A stretch of 64,000 nt of DNA from Pseudomonadota bacterium (GCA_023388075.1 JAEWGX010000049.1:1-64000), one strand, 5' to 3'. Shown: positions 9,027 to 16,357, numbered from the stretch's first letter. Made by a program: numbers and translations. The notes: generated from the sequence alone by a model not told the origin.

Positions 9027-9764
9027 TCAGTGCAGCGCCACCTCCGCGCCGTCCCGGTCGGCGATGCACCGCCGGCTGAAGTCGCCGAGCGCGGCCAGGG
9101 CGGGAATCTCGATGTCGCGGCGACTGCGATCGGTGAATCGGATCAGCTCGCTCCGGGCCAGGCGCGAGAACGCACGGCTCACCGATTCCAGCGTCATGCC
9201 GAGGAAGTTGCCGATCTCCGCGCGGCTCATCGGCAGTCGCAGGCAGTCCGTGCGCATGCCGCGCTCGTCGAGCTCGGAAGCCCACCAGCGCAGGAACTCG
9301 GCGACCCGCGCGTCGGCCGGCAGCGTGCAGAGCGCAAGCATCGTCGCCCGCTCGCGCAACAACTCCCGGCTCATCGCCAGGTGCAGGACCTCGAGCAGGG
9401 CCGGCGTGCGGGCGCAGGACGCGAGCAATGCGTCGTACGGAACGCTCCAGATCTCGCAGGTGTCCATCGCGATCGCATCGCAGCCGTAGCGGCCGGCAGC
9501 GATGCCGCCCAGCCCGATCCAGTCGCCCTTGAAGTGCACGGCGACCACCTGCTCGCGGCCATCGCGGCTGACCTCGGTCGTCTTGCACATCCCGGTGCCG
9601 ACGATGAAGAGGCGGTCGAACGTGTCCACGGCATGGTAGAGGTGCTGGCCGGCCTGCAGCACCCGCTTCGAGATCGGCGCATGGGCCTCGAGGAGCGCGA
9701 GATGACGCGTGATCGCTGACGGCTGCCAGGTGGGCTTGGTCGTTGCGGTCGCCTGGGCGTTCAT
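9027..9764 (-). CDS. Crp/Fnr-family transcriptional regulator lacking the Fe-S cysteine trio
   Basis: 245 residues: a cyclic-nucleotide-binding-like sensor domain (about 25-145), a dimerisation helix and a C-terminal helix-turn-helix. The recognition segment MSRAEIGNFLGMTLESVSR has the E-xx-SR pattern (Glu193, Ser196, Arg197) that in Fnr proteins reads TTGAT-N4-ATCAA. Fnr binds an oxygen-labile 4Fe-4S cluster through three N-terminal cysteines plus one internal one. Here no cysteine occurs before Cys60; only Cys103 aligns with the internal ligand (DTCEIW against VCEIP in E. coli Fnr). Direct oxygen sensing by the classical cluster is therefore unlikely, and it may resemble Dnr-type regulators. 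It is divergent from the carbamoyltransferase-like gene, with a perfect Fnr-type palindrome between them. Confidence 0.9.
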   Translation of the reverse strand: MNAQATATTKPTWQPSAITRHLALLEAHAPISKRVLQAGQHLYHAVDTFDRLFIVGTGMCKTTEVSRDGREQVVAVHFKGDWIGLGGIAAGRYGCDAIAMDTCEIWSVPYDALLASCARTPALLEVLHLAMSRELLRERATMLALCTLPADARVAEFLRWWASELDERGMRTDCLRLPMSRAEIGNFLGMTLESVSRAFSRLARSELIRFTDRSRRDIEIPALAALGDFSRRCIADRDGAEVALH

Positions 9765-9881
9765 GTGCCTTCCCCTCTTCTGATTTCTCGGTACGGATCG
9801 TAAGTCACGGCGGACAACCGGGTACGAACCGATCTTGACGCTCCGAGACGTTTGGTGAACGGCGTGTAACAGCCGCGCGCG

Positions 9882-9899
9882 GATTGACCCGGGTCAATC
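9882..9899. promoter_or_regulatory. Fnr/Dnr-type operator, perfect palindrome
   Basis: GATTGACCC followed by GGGTCAATC is an 18-base perfect palindrome whose core TTGAC-N4-GTCAA matches the Fnr/Anr/Dnr consensus at 8 of 10 positions. It lies between the divergent Fnr-type gene (start 9764) and the gene at 9969. Its centre (9890.5) is about 41 bases upstream of a start site predicted from the -10-like GAGAAT at 9919-9924, which is class II activator spacing for the rightward gene. Confidence 0.6.
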
Positions 9900-9968
9900 G
9901 CGGGCGGCCTGCCGTGGGGAGAATGCCCGGAGTATGGACACGGAACGCCCGGGCAGGAACGCGAGGAC

Positions 9969-10685
9969 ATGATGCGAAGGGAGGCGGCCGCCGCGGTCGC
10001 GACCCGCGCCGCGAACGCGTCGTCGCTGCACCACCTTGGTCGGCTGGCGTCCGCGACAGAGGCGCTGGCCCGGGGTGGGCGGGCACGTGCGCCGCTGCGC
10101 GGCCGCCATGTCGCGCTCCTCGCCGCCGCGCAAGGGGACGGACCCGGCGACGACGGGCTCGACGCCATCGAGTCAGCCGCCGCGGCGCTTGGCGCGCGGA
10201 CCGCCCGGCCGTCGCTCGGGCACCCCGTCTCGGACGGCGATGTCTCCATGCTGGCCGGCCTCTACCAACTGGTCTGCAGCGACGCCTCGCTCGGCAAGCT
10301 GTCATCGCGCATCCGCCAGCTCGGCGTGCCGGTCGTCGACGCACTGCTCGAGCCGTATCACCCCGTCTCGCTAGTGGCGCTCCTGCTCGCCGTCCGGGAT
10401 CGGGTCGGCGACTCCGCGCCGGTCGTGCTGCATTGCGCGGATCCGGCGCACGCGGCGGGCGCGGCGCTCGCCGCCGAAGCCGCCGCGGTGCTGCGCATAC
10501 CGCTGCGTTCCGGCATCGCGGCACCGTCACATGCCTGGCGACTCGTCACCGCGCCGGGTGGCTACGGGGCGTGGCAGCTCGAGCCGCCGGCCGGCCTGGA
10601 GTGCGATCGCACCGACTGGGGCCGGACGCTGGAGCGGATGCGCGAGCTGGCGCTGCAGGCGGCGCTCCTGCAGGCGGTCACGTAG
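9969..10685 (+). CDS. Ornithine/aspartate carbamoyltransferase-like protein, active site degenerate
   Basis: 238 residues, shorter than a true ornithine carbamoyltransferase (about 310). The middle aligns by eye with the carbamoyl-phosphate domain and the domain linker: RGRHVALL, then a stretch where IESAAAALGA fits the helix after the phosphate loop, and LSSRIRQLGVPVVDALLEPYHPVSLVALLLAVRD, which corresponds to the VPVINGLTD-HPCQ-LADLLT segment of the enzyme. The carbamoyl-phosphate motif STRTR is replaced by AAAQGDGPG, and HPCQ has become HPVS, so normal catalysis is improbable. The C-terminal ornithine half is shortened. It lies downstream of an Fnr-type box and divergent from the Fnr-type regulator. 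GAGG precedes the ATG-ATG start. The family call is inference from alignment by eye; a hypothetical protein is the safe alternative. Confidence 0.6.
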   Translation: MMRREAAAAVATRAANASSLHHLGRLASATEALARGGRARAPLRGRHVALLAAAQGDGPGDDGLDAIESAAAALGARTARPSLGHPVSDGDVSMLAGLYQLVCSDASLGKLSSRIRQLGVPVVDALLEPYHPVSLVALLLAVRDRVGDSAPVVLHCADPAHAAGAALAAEAAAVLRIPLRSGIAAPSHAWRLVTAPGGYGAWQLEPPAGLECDRTDWGRTLERMRELALQAALLQAVT

Positions 10686-10713
10686 CCGGGCGCTCCCCGG
10701 AACCTCCCGCGAT

Positions 10714-12852
10714 TCAATCGACGAGGCCGGCCACGCGGCGGTCGCGCCGCGCCAGGGCGAGTTGCAGGGCCGCGGCAAGCGCGGCGCGATCGAACGGCTT
10801 GGGCAGCATGTCGTAGCGTTCCAGCATCGCGCGGTCGCCCTCGAGCAGCTCGTGCGCGTACCCCGACATCGCCAGGATCGCGAGCGCCGGATGGCGCCGC
10901 CCCGCCTCCATCGCGAGCCGGGTCCCGCGCATGCCGGTGCCGAGCGCGATGTCGGTGAGGAGCGCGTCGAAGGTCCCGTCGCCCTCGAGCAGCGTCCACG
11001 CCTCCTCGCCGCTCGCGGCGGTCTGCACCGCGCATCCCAGGCCGTGGAGATAGCCGGCGGCGATCTGCCGCACCTCGGCGTCGTCCTCCACGAGCAATAC
11101 GCGCAGGCCCTCGCGCAGCGTCGCGCCGGCGCCCGCGCGCCCGGTCGCCGCCCCCGCATCCGCGGGCGGCGTACCGGCCTCGGTCGCCTGCGGCTCGAGC
11201 GCGCGCGGCAGGTAGAGGGTGACGGTCGTGCCCGCGCCCGGCACCGATTCGATGCCGATCGCGCCCTGGGATTGGGTGACGAAGCCGTAGACGACGCTCA
11301 GGCCGAGGCCGGTGCCGCGCCCGGCATCCTTGGTGGTGAAAAAGGGTTCGAAGACGCGCGCCTTCACCTCCGCGGACATGCCCTCGCCCTCGTCGGTGAT
11401 GCCGATGGCGACATACCCCGCGGCCGGAGCGTCGGTCGCACCGGCCTCCCGGCCCACGCCGGCCGGCAGCGCGTCGCAGCCCCCTACGTGCATGTGCAGC
11501 CGTCCCCCGGCCGGCATCGCATCGCGCGCGTTGATCGCGATGTTGAGGAGCGCCGACTCGAGCTGGCCGGCGTCGACCGCGACCAGGTACGACGGCTCGG
11601 CGCTGGACACCTCGATCGCGATCCGCCGGTCAACGGTCCGCTGCAGGATGCCGGCAAGCGAGCGGATCATCGGAACCACGTCGATCCGGCTCGGCCGCAG
11701 CACCTGGCGCCGCGAGAACACGAGCAGCTTGCCGGTCAGCTCGGCGCCTCGCCTTGCAGCGCGCGCCGCGGCCTCCACCAGTTCGAGGTTGCCCGGCTCG
11801 TCCGCCACGCCGGGCATTTCCTCGAGAACCTGCAGGTTGCCCTGGATGATCGTGAGCAGGTTGTTGAAGTCGTGCGCGATGCCGCCGGTGAGCTGGCCGA
11901 CGCTCTCCAGGCGCTGGGAGTGCTGCAAGGCCGCATCCGACGCGGCGCGTTGCAGCGCACCTGCGAGGGTGCCGGAAAGCGACTGGAGAAACTGCAGGTC
12001 GTGCGCCTTGAACCGATCCGCCTGCTGCGCGCTTGCCGACAGGACGCCGAGCGTGCGCCCGCGATCGAAGAGCGGCACCGCGAGGAAGCTCGCGATCGCC
12101 GGCTCGTCTTTCCCCGCGCCGACCGCCGCCGCGGCAAAGCGCGGGTCGGTGCGCAGGTCGCGCGCGCGAAGCGAGTGGCCGCTCGCCATCACGTGCCGCA
12201 CCGCCGCGGCCATGAGGGGGGAAACCGGATCGGCCACGTCGACGCCACCGGCCGCTGCAGCGACCCGCAGCTCCCCGTGCGGTTCCAGCAGCAGCACCCT
12301 TGCGGCGCCTGCACCGAGCGCCTCGACCGCGATGGCAGGCACCTGTTCGAGCAAGGCCATCGGGTCGTGCACCTCGGCGGCGATCCGACCGAGCCGGGCA
12401 AGCTGCTCCGTCTGCTCGGCGCGCCGCAGCGCCTCCTTCACGCGAGGGAAGTCCGCGATGCTGCGGATGGCCGCGACCACGTACTGCGCACCGCCGGATC
12501 GCAGCGGGCTGAGCGCGATCTCGACCACGACCTCGCTGCCGTCGCGCCGGCGCGCGACGAGCTGCGCGTCGGTTCCCATCGGACGCGCGCGCGGACTGGC
12601 GGCATAGCCGCGACGATAGGATGCGTGGGCACCGCGCGAGGCGGCCGGAACCAGCATGTCGACATTGGCGCCGACGAGCTCGCCGGTCTCGTAGCCGAGC
12701 AACTGCGTGGCCGCCTCGTTCGCGAGGACGATGGTTCCCGCGTCGTCGGTGACGACGAGGGCATCGGGGTAGGCGTGGAAGAGGACTTCGAAGATGTCCG
12801 GCCCTGCCGCCGGTGACGATCGCGCAGGGGGAGGGGCCGGATCGGTGTCCAT
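10714..12852 (-). CDS. Hybrid sensor histidine kinase (PAS-GAF-HisKA-HATPase-REC)
   Basis: 712 residues from the ATG at 12852; a longer version would need a TTG at 12891. Domains in order: PAS (about 20-130; YPDALVVTDDAGTIVLANEAA), GAF (about 165-300), a dimerisation/phosphoacceptor domain with His327 in GGIAHDFNNLL, a catalytic ATPase domain with the N box around Asn441 (NIAINARDAM) and GTGLGL at 513-518, and a C-terminal receiver with Asp634. The HDFNN motif places it among FixL/NtrB-like hybrid kinases. No transmembrane segment is visible, so it probably senses a cytosolic signal through PAS or GAF; no haem-binding PAS motif can be confirmed. It converges on the carbamoyltransferase-like gene. 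No output regulator is adjacent, although the OmpR-type protein at 7370-8104 is 2.6 kb away. Confidence 0.92.
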   Translation of the reverse strand: MDTDPAPPPARSSPAAGPDIFEVLFHAYPDALVVTDDAGTIVLANEAATQLLGYETGELVGANVDMLVPAASRGAHASYRRGYAASPRARPMGTDAQLVARRRDGSEVVVEIALSPLRSGGAQYVVAAIRSIADFPRVKEALRRAEQTEQLARLGRIAAEVHDPMALLEQVPAIAVEALGAGAARVLLLEPHGELRVAAAAGGVDVADPVSPLMAAAVRHVMASGHSLRARDLRTDPRFAAAAVGAGKDEPAIASFLAVPLFDRGRTLGVLSASAQQADRFKAHDLQFLQSLSGTLAGALQRAASDAALQHSQRLESVGQLTGGIAHDFNNLLTIIQGNLQVLEEMPGVADEPGNLELVEAAARAARRGAELTGKLLVFSRRQVLRPSRIDVVPMIRSLAGILQRTVDRRIAIEVSSAEPSYLVAVDAGQLESALLNIAINARDAMPAGGRLHMHVGGCDALPAGVGREAGATDAPAAGYVAIGITDEGEGMSAEVKARVFEPFFTTKDAGRGTGLGLSVVYGFVTQSQGAIGIESVPGAGTTVTLYLPRALEPQATEAGTPPADAGAATGRAGAGATLREGLRVLLVEDDAEVRQIAAGYLHGLGCAVQTAASGEEAWTLLEGDGTFDALLTDIALGTGMRGTRLAMEAGRRHPALAILAMSGYAHELLEGDRAMLERYDMLPKPFDRAALAAALQLALARRDRRVAGLVD

Positions 12853-12942
12853 GTCTGCGGGCAGGCTACACAATGCCGCCGCGCATGGCAACCCGGCCGG
12901 GGCAGCGCGCGAGGCGGTGCGCGGGCCGGGGAGGTGGGAAGG

Positions 12943-13359
12943 TCAGGCGATCTCGATGCGGCGCGAGGATGCGCCTTCGCGCTTGGGCAGCGTGAGCTTG
13001 AGGACGCCGTCCTCCAGCTTGGCCTTGACCTTGTCCGCGTCGACCTCCTTGCCGAGCGTGAAGCTGCGGCTGGCACGGCCGACATGGGATTCCTTGAGCA
13101 GTACGCGACCGCCTTCGGACTTCTCGCGCTCCGAACGGGTCTCGGTGCTGATGGAAACGAGATTGCCGTCCACCGCGACCTGGATATCCTCGCGCTTCAC
13201 GCCAGGCACCGCGGCGGTCACTTCGTAGCTCTTGTCGTTTTCGGTCACGTCGATGCGGATGTCGCCGGCGCCATCCTCGTACCAGGGTGCCGTGCGGAAA
13301 AAGCGACGCATCATCTCCGGAAAGAAGTCGTCGCGATCGAATCGAGTCAATGCATTCAT
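12943..13359 (-). CDS. Hsp20/alpha-crystallin small heat-shock protein
   Basis: 138 residues. The alpha-crystallin domain (about 38-128) has the expected strands: IDVTENDKSYEVTAAVPGVKREDIQVAVDGN, then GRVLLKESHVGRASRSFTL and EDGVLKLTLPK, followed by a C-terminal I-x-I-type tail (RRIEIA) used for oligomer assembly. It is an ATP-independent holdase in the cytosol. The ATG at 13359 is chosen because AAAGGAGG lies seven bases upstream; the open frame reaches 13428 without a better start. It is divergent from the universal stress protein gene, and a heat-shock-like promoter precedes it. The pairing with usp and nitrite reductase suggests general stress or low-oxygen survival. Confidence 0.95.
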   Translation of the reverse strand: MNALTRFDRDDFFPEMMRRFFRTAPWYEDGAGDIRIDVTENDKSYEVTAAVPGVKREDIQVAVDGNLVSISTETRSEREKSEGGRVLLKESHVGRASRSFTLGKEVDADKVKAKLEDGVLKLTLPKREGASSRRIEIA

Positions 13360-13401
13360 CTTGATGCCTCCTTTCAGCTGAAGTCTCTGGGTATGTGACC
13401 T

Positions 13402-13429
13402 ATGTGGGGCCGCCGCACGGGAAATCAAC
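13402..13429 (-). promoter_or_regulatory. Candidate sigma-32 (heat-shock) promoter of hsp20
   Basis: On the minus strand GTTGATTT (13422-13429) is followed after 12 bases by CCCCACAT (13402-13409), close to the sigma-32 -10 element CCCCATNT; the -35 part matches CTTGAAA only partly. It would start transcription about 36 bases before the hsp20 ATG. Confidence 0.45.
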
Positions 13430-13505
13430 CCGGTCCGGAATCGGTCGGCGGCGGCGGCGTGCCCGATCCCGCGGGAAATGATGCGCGACCAGGCCGCGGT
13501 CCGCC

Positions 13506-13546
13506 TTGCGTCAGATCAAGTAACCTTGCCCTTGCACGAGCACAAT
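13506..13546 (+). promoter_or_regulatory. Fnr-type box with class II spacing to a -10 element, upstream of usp
   Basis: TTGCG-TCAG-ATCAA (13506-13519) matches the Fnr consensus TTGAT-N4-ATCAA at 8 of 10 positions. A -10-like CACAAT lies at 13541-13546, giving a start near 13553, so the box is centred at about -41, the classical class II position. AAGGAG and GGAG follow before the ATG at 13573. Confidence 0.55.
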
Positions 13547-13572
13547 GACACCTGCAAAGGAGCGGAGCAGAC

Positions 13573-14037
13573 ATGTCCAACTACCAGCGAATCCTCGTCC
13601 CCATCGATGGCAGTCCAACGTCCGATGCCGGCGCCCGGGAGGCGATCGCCCTCGCGAAGCTGACCGGCGGGCAATTGCGGTTCCTTCACTATCTGGATCC
13701 GATGCCCTTCTTCGCCGGCCTGGAAGGCGCTGCCGCCATCGCGGTGGATGCAGTGGGCGTGATGCGCAAGGATGCCGAGCAGATGCTGCAGCGTGCGCGC
13801 GACCAGGCGGTGGCACAAGGCGTCGCGGCGGACACGGTGCTGGTCGATACGGCCGGTGGCCGGCTCTCCGATCAGGTACGCGAGCAGGCGGACCACTGGC
13901 TCGCGGACCTCGTCGTCGTCGGAACCCACGGTCGACGCGGCGTGCGGCGAACCCTGCTCGGCAGCGACGCCGAGGACGTGGCGCGTACCTCGCCGGTACC
14001 CGTGCTGCTGGTGCGCTCGCGCGAGCAGGGCAAGTAG
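13573..14037 (+). CDS. Universal stress protein (UspA family)
   Basis: 154 residues, one Usp domain. ILVPIDGS at the N-terminus is the first strand and loop. GTHGRRGVRRTLLGS (about 117-131) is the G-2x-G-9x-G-(S/T) nucleotide-binding motif, so this belongs to the ATP-binding Usp branch. The C-terminal strand VPVLLVR closes the fold. Such proteins aid survival under starvation, oxidative stress or anaerobiosis, and in pseudomonads several are activated by the Fnr homologue Anr. The promoter layout here (Fnr-type box at about -41) fits that pattern. It is divergent from hsp20 with a 213-base shared region. Confidence 0.95.
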   Translation: MSNYQRILVPIDGSPTSDAGAREAIALAKLTGGQLRFLHYLDPMPFFAGLEGAAAIAVDAVGVMRKDAEQMLQRARDQAVAQGVAADTVLVDTAGGRLSDQVREQADHWLADLVVVGTHGRRGVRRTLLGSDAEDVARTSPVPVLLVRSREQGK

Positions 14038-14049
14038 GCAGCGATTCAC

Positions 14050-14070
14050 CGTCCCGGTCGGGCCGGGACG
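14050..14070. terminator. GC-rich hairpin between convergent usp and membrane-protein genes
   Basis: CGTCCCGG (14050-14057) and CCGGGACG (14063-14070) form a perfect 8-base stem with a 5-base loop, starting 12 bases after the usp stop. No T run follows on either strand, so intrinsic termination is unproven. Confidence 0.35.
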
Positions 14071-14092
14071 CGCGGCTTCGGCGAGCCGCGAC

Positions 14093-14503
14093 TCAGCGGG
14101 TCGGGCGGTCCGGATCCCGGATGTAGTCGCCGTCGATGACGCCGTCGTCGCGGCCCCGCGCGGCGCCGCGGAAGGGCTCCCCCCGGAACGACCCGCGGAA
14201 CGCCTCCTGCAGCGGATCGCCGGCGGCCTCACCCCCGTGCATGCGCCGCATCTCGTCCATGCGATGGCGCAGGTCACGGCGCAGGTGCCGCGTCTTCCAC
14301 CAGAGCCAGCCACCGGCCACCAGGCCGACCACCAGCATCACCGAGAAGACCACCGCCGAGACGAAGAGTCCGGCAACGAGGATCACGCCGCCGGCGGCGA
14401 TCGCCAGGGCCCGGCCGAGAAGGCCCGAGGCGCCGGCCCGCAGGAAGCCGCGCCCGCGGTCACCCGCGTAGCGAAGCCTGGGATTGTCGAATCGTGTGTT
14501 CAT
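14093..14503 (-). CDS. Small inner-membrane protein of unknown function
   Basis: 136 residues from the ATG at 14503. Two closely spaced hydrophobic helices (about 29-47 and 50-68) form a hairpin, preceded by an Arg-rich N-terminus, so both ends are probably cytosolic. The C-terminal tail is charged: an Arg-rich helix (RHLRRDLRHRMDEMRRMHG), then three FRG-type repeats and the ending VIDGDYIRDPDRP. I do not recognise a named family. It lies between usp and the nitrite reductase gene on the same strand as the latter but is separated from it by a strong terminator, so it is probably transcribed separately. It converges on usp. Confidence 0.65.
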   Translation of the reverse strand: MNTRFDNPRLRYAGDRGRGFLRAGASGLLGRALAIAAGGVILVAGLFVSAVVFSVMLVVGLVAGGWLWWKTRHLRRDLRHRMDEMRRMHGGEAAGDPLQEAFRGSFRGEPFRGAARGRDDGVIDGDYIRDPDRPTR

Positions 14504-14611
14504 CCGCCGAGTATCGCCGGTATCGGTGCGCGGCGCGAGATTGACCGCGGCCGCTTCCGGCACTCTCCGCGGGCATTCTCCGCGTCGCCCGGACGCTTGC
14601 CGCCGGAACAG

Positions 14612-14647
14612 AAAAAAGCCGCAGTCCTCGACGAGGCACTGCGGCTT
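14612..14647 (-). terminator. Rho-independent terminator of the nitrite reductase gene
   Basis: On the minus strand AAGCCGCAGT pairs perfectly with ACTGCGGCTT (14616-14625 with 14638-14647). The stem is extended inside by CCTCG/CGAGG, and a run of six Ts follows (14612-14617). It starts 56 bases after the stop of the gene at 14703-16214 and is the clearest intrinsic terminator in the window. Confidence 0.85.
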
Positions 14648-14702
14648 CGGCGGACGGCGTGGCCGCCCGAGGCCGGGCACCCGGCCCGGCCAACCACGCT
14701 CC

Positions 14703-16214
14703 CTAGTGGTCGTGCATGCCGCCCATCGCGTCGAGCGGCTGGTAGACCGCGCTGTCGGCGGGTCCGCTCACGTGCAGCATCGCGGCCGCGCCCTTCCCGA
14801 CCCGCGACAAGGCGTGATCCACCAGCACGAAGGTGCCGGGGTAGTCGAGCTTGAGCTCCACCGCGGTGGCGCCGCCCGGCGCGACCAGGGTCGTCTGGAC
14901 GTCGTTCTTCAGGCTCGAGAGCGAGCCCTCGGCGTACACCTTGTCGAAGATCTCGCCGATGACGTGGAACGACGACACCTTGTTCGGTCCGCCCACGCCG
15001 AAGTAGATCCGCACGGTCTCTCCTACCAGGGCTTCCATCCTGTGCTCCTTGGTGAGCGCGCCCACGGCACCGTTGAAGGTGTAGTAGGTCGGCAGCTCGT
15101 CCGAGGCGCGCTCGTGGCTGAACCCCTGGTGGCCCTTGGTTCCGGCGGCATGCGTGGTGTAGAGGTCCCCCTGCATGACGTAGAACTCCCGGTCCACCTC
15201 GGGGAGACCTTTCTCCGGCTCGACCAGGATCATGCCGTACATGCCGGCGGAGATGTGGTGCGGCACCGATGCGGTCGCGCAGTGGTAGACATACAGTCCG
15301 GGGTTGAGCGCCTTGAAGCGGAAGGTACGCTCCTGTCCTGGAGGAACCTGGAGCTCGCCGCCGCCGTGGCCGCCGGTGACCGCGTGCAGGTCGATGGAGT
15401 GCACCGCCTTGCTGTCGGCGGCGTTGGCCAGCGTGAGCTCCACCGTGTCGCCATGCTTGACCCGCAGCATCGGGCCCGGCACCTTGCGACCGAAGGTCCA
15501 GTAGGTGAAGGTGGTGCCGTCGTCCAGCTTGCCCTCGAGCTCGACCGTCTCGATGCGGTACTTGACCAGCGTGGGCGCGCGGTCGCCCACCGGGGGCGGC
15601 ACCGCGGTCGGGGACATCGCGATGCTGACCGCCTCGGCCTTGGGCGGGGGCAGGGGTGCCGGCCTGGCCGAGGCACGGCCCTGAGCCGGCTGGTCGGCTG
15701 TCGCCACCTTGGCGGCGGCCTTGGCCGGGGCGGCGGACGCGTCGGGCGAGCCCTTCACTTCCAGCACGCCGAACATTCCGATCTGGCGGTGGCCGGGAAT
15801 CGAGCAGTAGTAGGTGAACGTTCCTGCCTCGGTCACTTCGAAGGTGACCTTGACCGGACCGGTCTTCGCGTTGAAGTGCGCCGAGTGGACGTCGAGCTCG
15901 TCGATGACGATGTCGTGCTCGGCGCCTTCGCCGCTGGAGACGGTGATCTCGACTGTCTCGCCGACTTCGGCCACGAGCGTCGGGTTCACCTTGCCGTCGC
16001 TGTCGACGTAGACCATCTTCCCGTCGACGATGGCGGTCGCGAGGACATACTGGCGCAGGCTCTGCTTCTTCGCAGTGGCGACGCTGGCGGCGGCCGGCTT
16101 GGCAGCGGCGGCTACCGCCTCGTTCGCTGCCGGCGAGCCCAGGTAGAGACCGGCTGCCACGACGGCAGCGGAGACGGTGGTAACCGTGAATGGGATGTAG
16201 AGATGCGAGTTCAT
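14703..16214 (-). CDS. nirK: Copper-containing nitrite reductase with N-terminal cupredoxin domain
   Basis: 503 residues against about 340-380 for a two-domain NirK. Residues 9-26 are a signal or membrane anchor. Residues about 75-155 are an extra cupredoxin with type 1 copper ligands His100, Cys137, His142 and Met147 (YYCSIPGHRQIGM). An Ala/Pro-rich linker (157-205) leads to the NirK core: His272 (type 1), Asp275 (catalytic Asp), His277 (type 2), His311 (type 2), Cys312, His320 and Met325 (type 1), His391 in GALTKEH (catalytic His) and His417 in SSFHVIGE (type 2). The Cys-to-His spacing of 8 is that of AniA-like class II enzymes. It reduces nitrite to nitric oxide in the periplasm; the extra cupredoxin probably delivers electrons, as in known fused NirKs. 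No nitric oxide reductase gene is in the window. An Fnr-type box lies upstream and a strong terminator downstream. Confidence 0.93.
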   Translation of the reverse strand: MNSHLYIPFTVTTVSAAVVAAGLYLGSPAANEAVAAAAKPAAASVATAKKQSLRQYVLATAIVDGKMVYVDSDGKVNPTLVAEVGETVEITVSSGEGAEHDIVIDELDVHSAHFNAKTGPVKVTFEVTEAGTFTYYCSIPGHRQIGMFGVLEVKGSPDASAAPAKAAAKVATADQPAQGRASARPAPLPPPKAEAVSIAMSPTAVPPPVGDRAPTLVKYRIETVELEGKLDDGTTFTYWTFGRKVPGPMLRVKHGDTVELTLANAADSKAVHSIDLHAVTGGHGGGELQVPPGQERTFRFKALNPGLYVYHCATASVPHHISAGMYGMILVEPEKGLPEVDREFYVMQGDLYTTHAAGTKGHQGFSHERASDELPTYYTFNGAVGALTKEHRMEALVGETVRIYFGVGGPNKVSSFHVIGEIFDKVYAEGSLSSLKNDVQTTLVAPGGATAVELKLDYPGTFVLVDHALSRVGKGAAAMLHVSGPADSAVYQPLDAMGGMHDH

Positions 16215-16343
16215 TGGCTTTGAATACCTTGTCTGAAGGTCTTCACCCGGGGGTTCCCGGGATTGCAGCCTCCTGGCCGCACCTCTACTGTAGGGGCGAA
16301 ACGGCGCCTGGAAGGGGCGCCAAGCCGGGCATTCGGCGGATTC

Positions 16344-16357
16344 TTGATCCGTCTTAA
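16344..16357 (-). promoter_or_regulatory. Candidate Fnr/Dnr box upstream of nirK
   Basis: TTGAT-CCGT-CTTAA matches the Fnr consensus at 8 of 10 positions, with one perfect half-site. A minus-strand -10-like TACAGT (16287-16292) would place the start near 16280, putting the box at about -70, a class I position. It is 136 bases upstream of the nirK ATG; the -35 sequence is poor. Confidence 0.4.

Noticed and set aside
14533..14545. ATTGACCGCGG as an Fnr half-site near the nirK terminator
   Set aside because: Only one half-site is present and it lies downstream of nirK, not in a promoter position.
14703..16214. Laccase-type multicopper oxidase
   Set aside because: The trinuclear-centre HxH motifs of laccases are absent; the type 1/type 2 ligand set and catalytic Asp/His are those of nitrite reductase.
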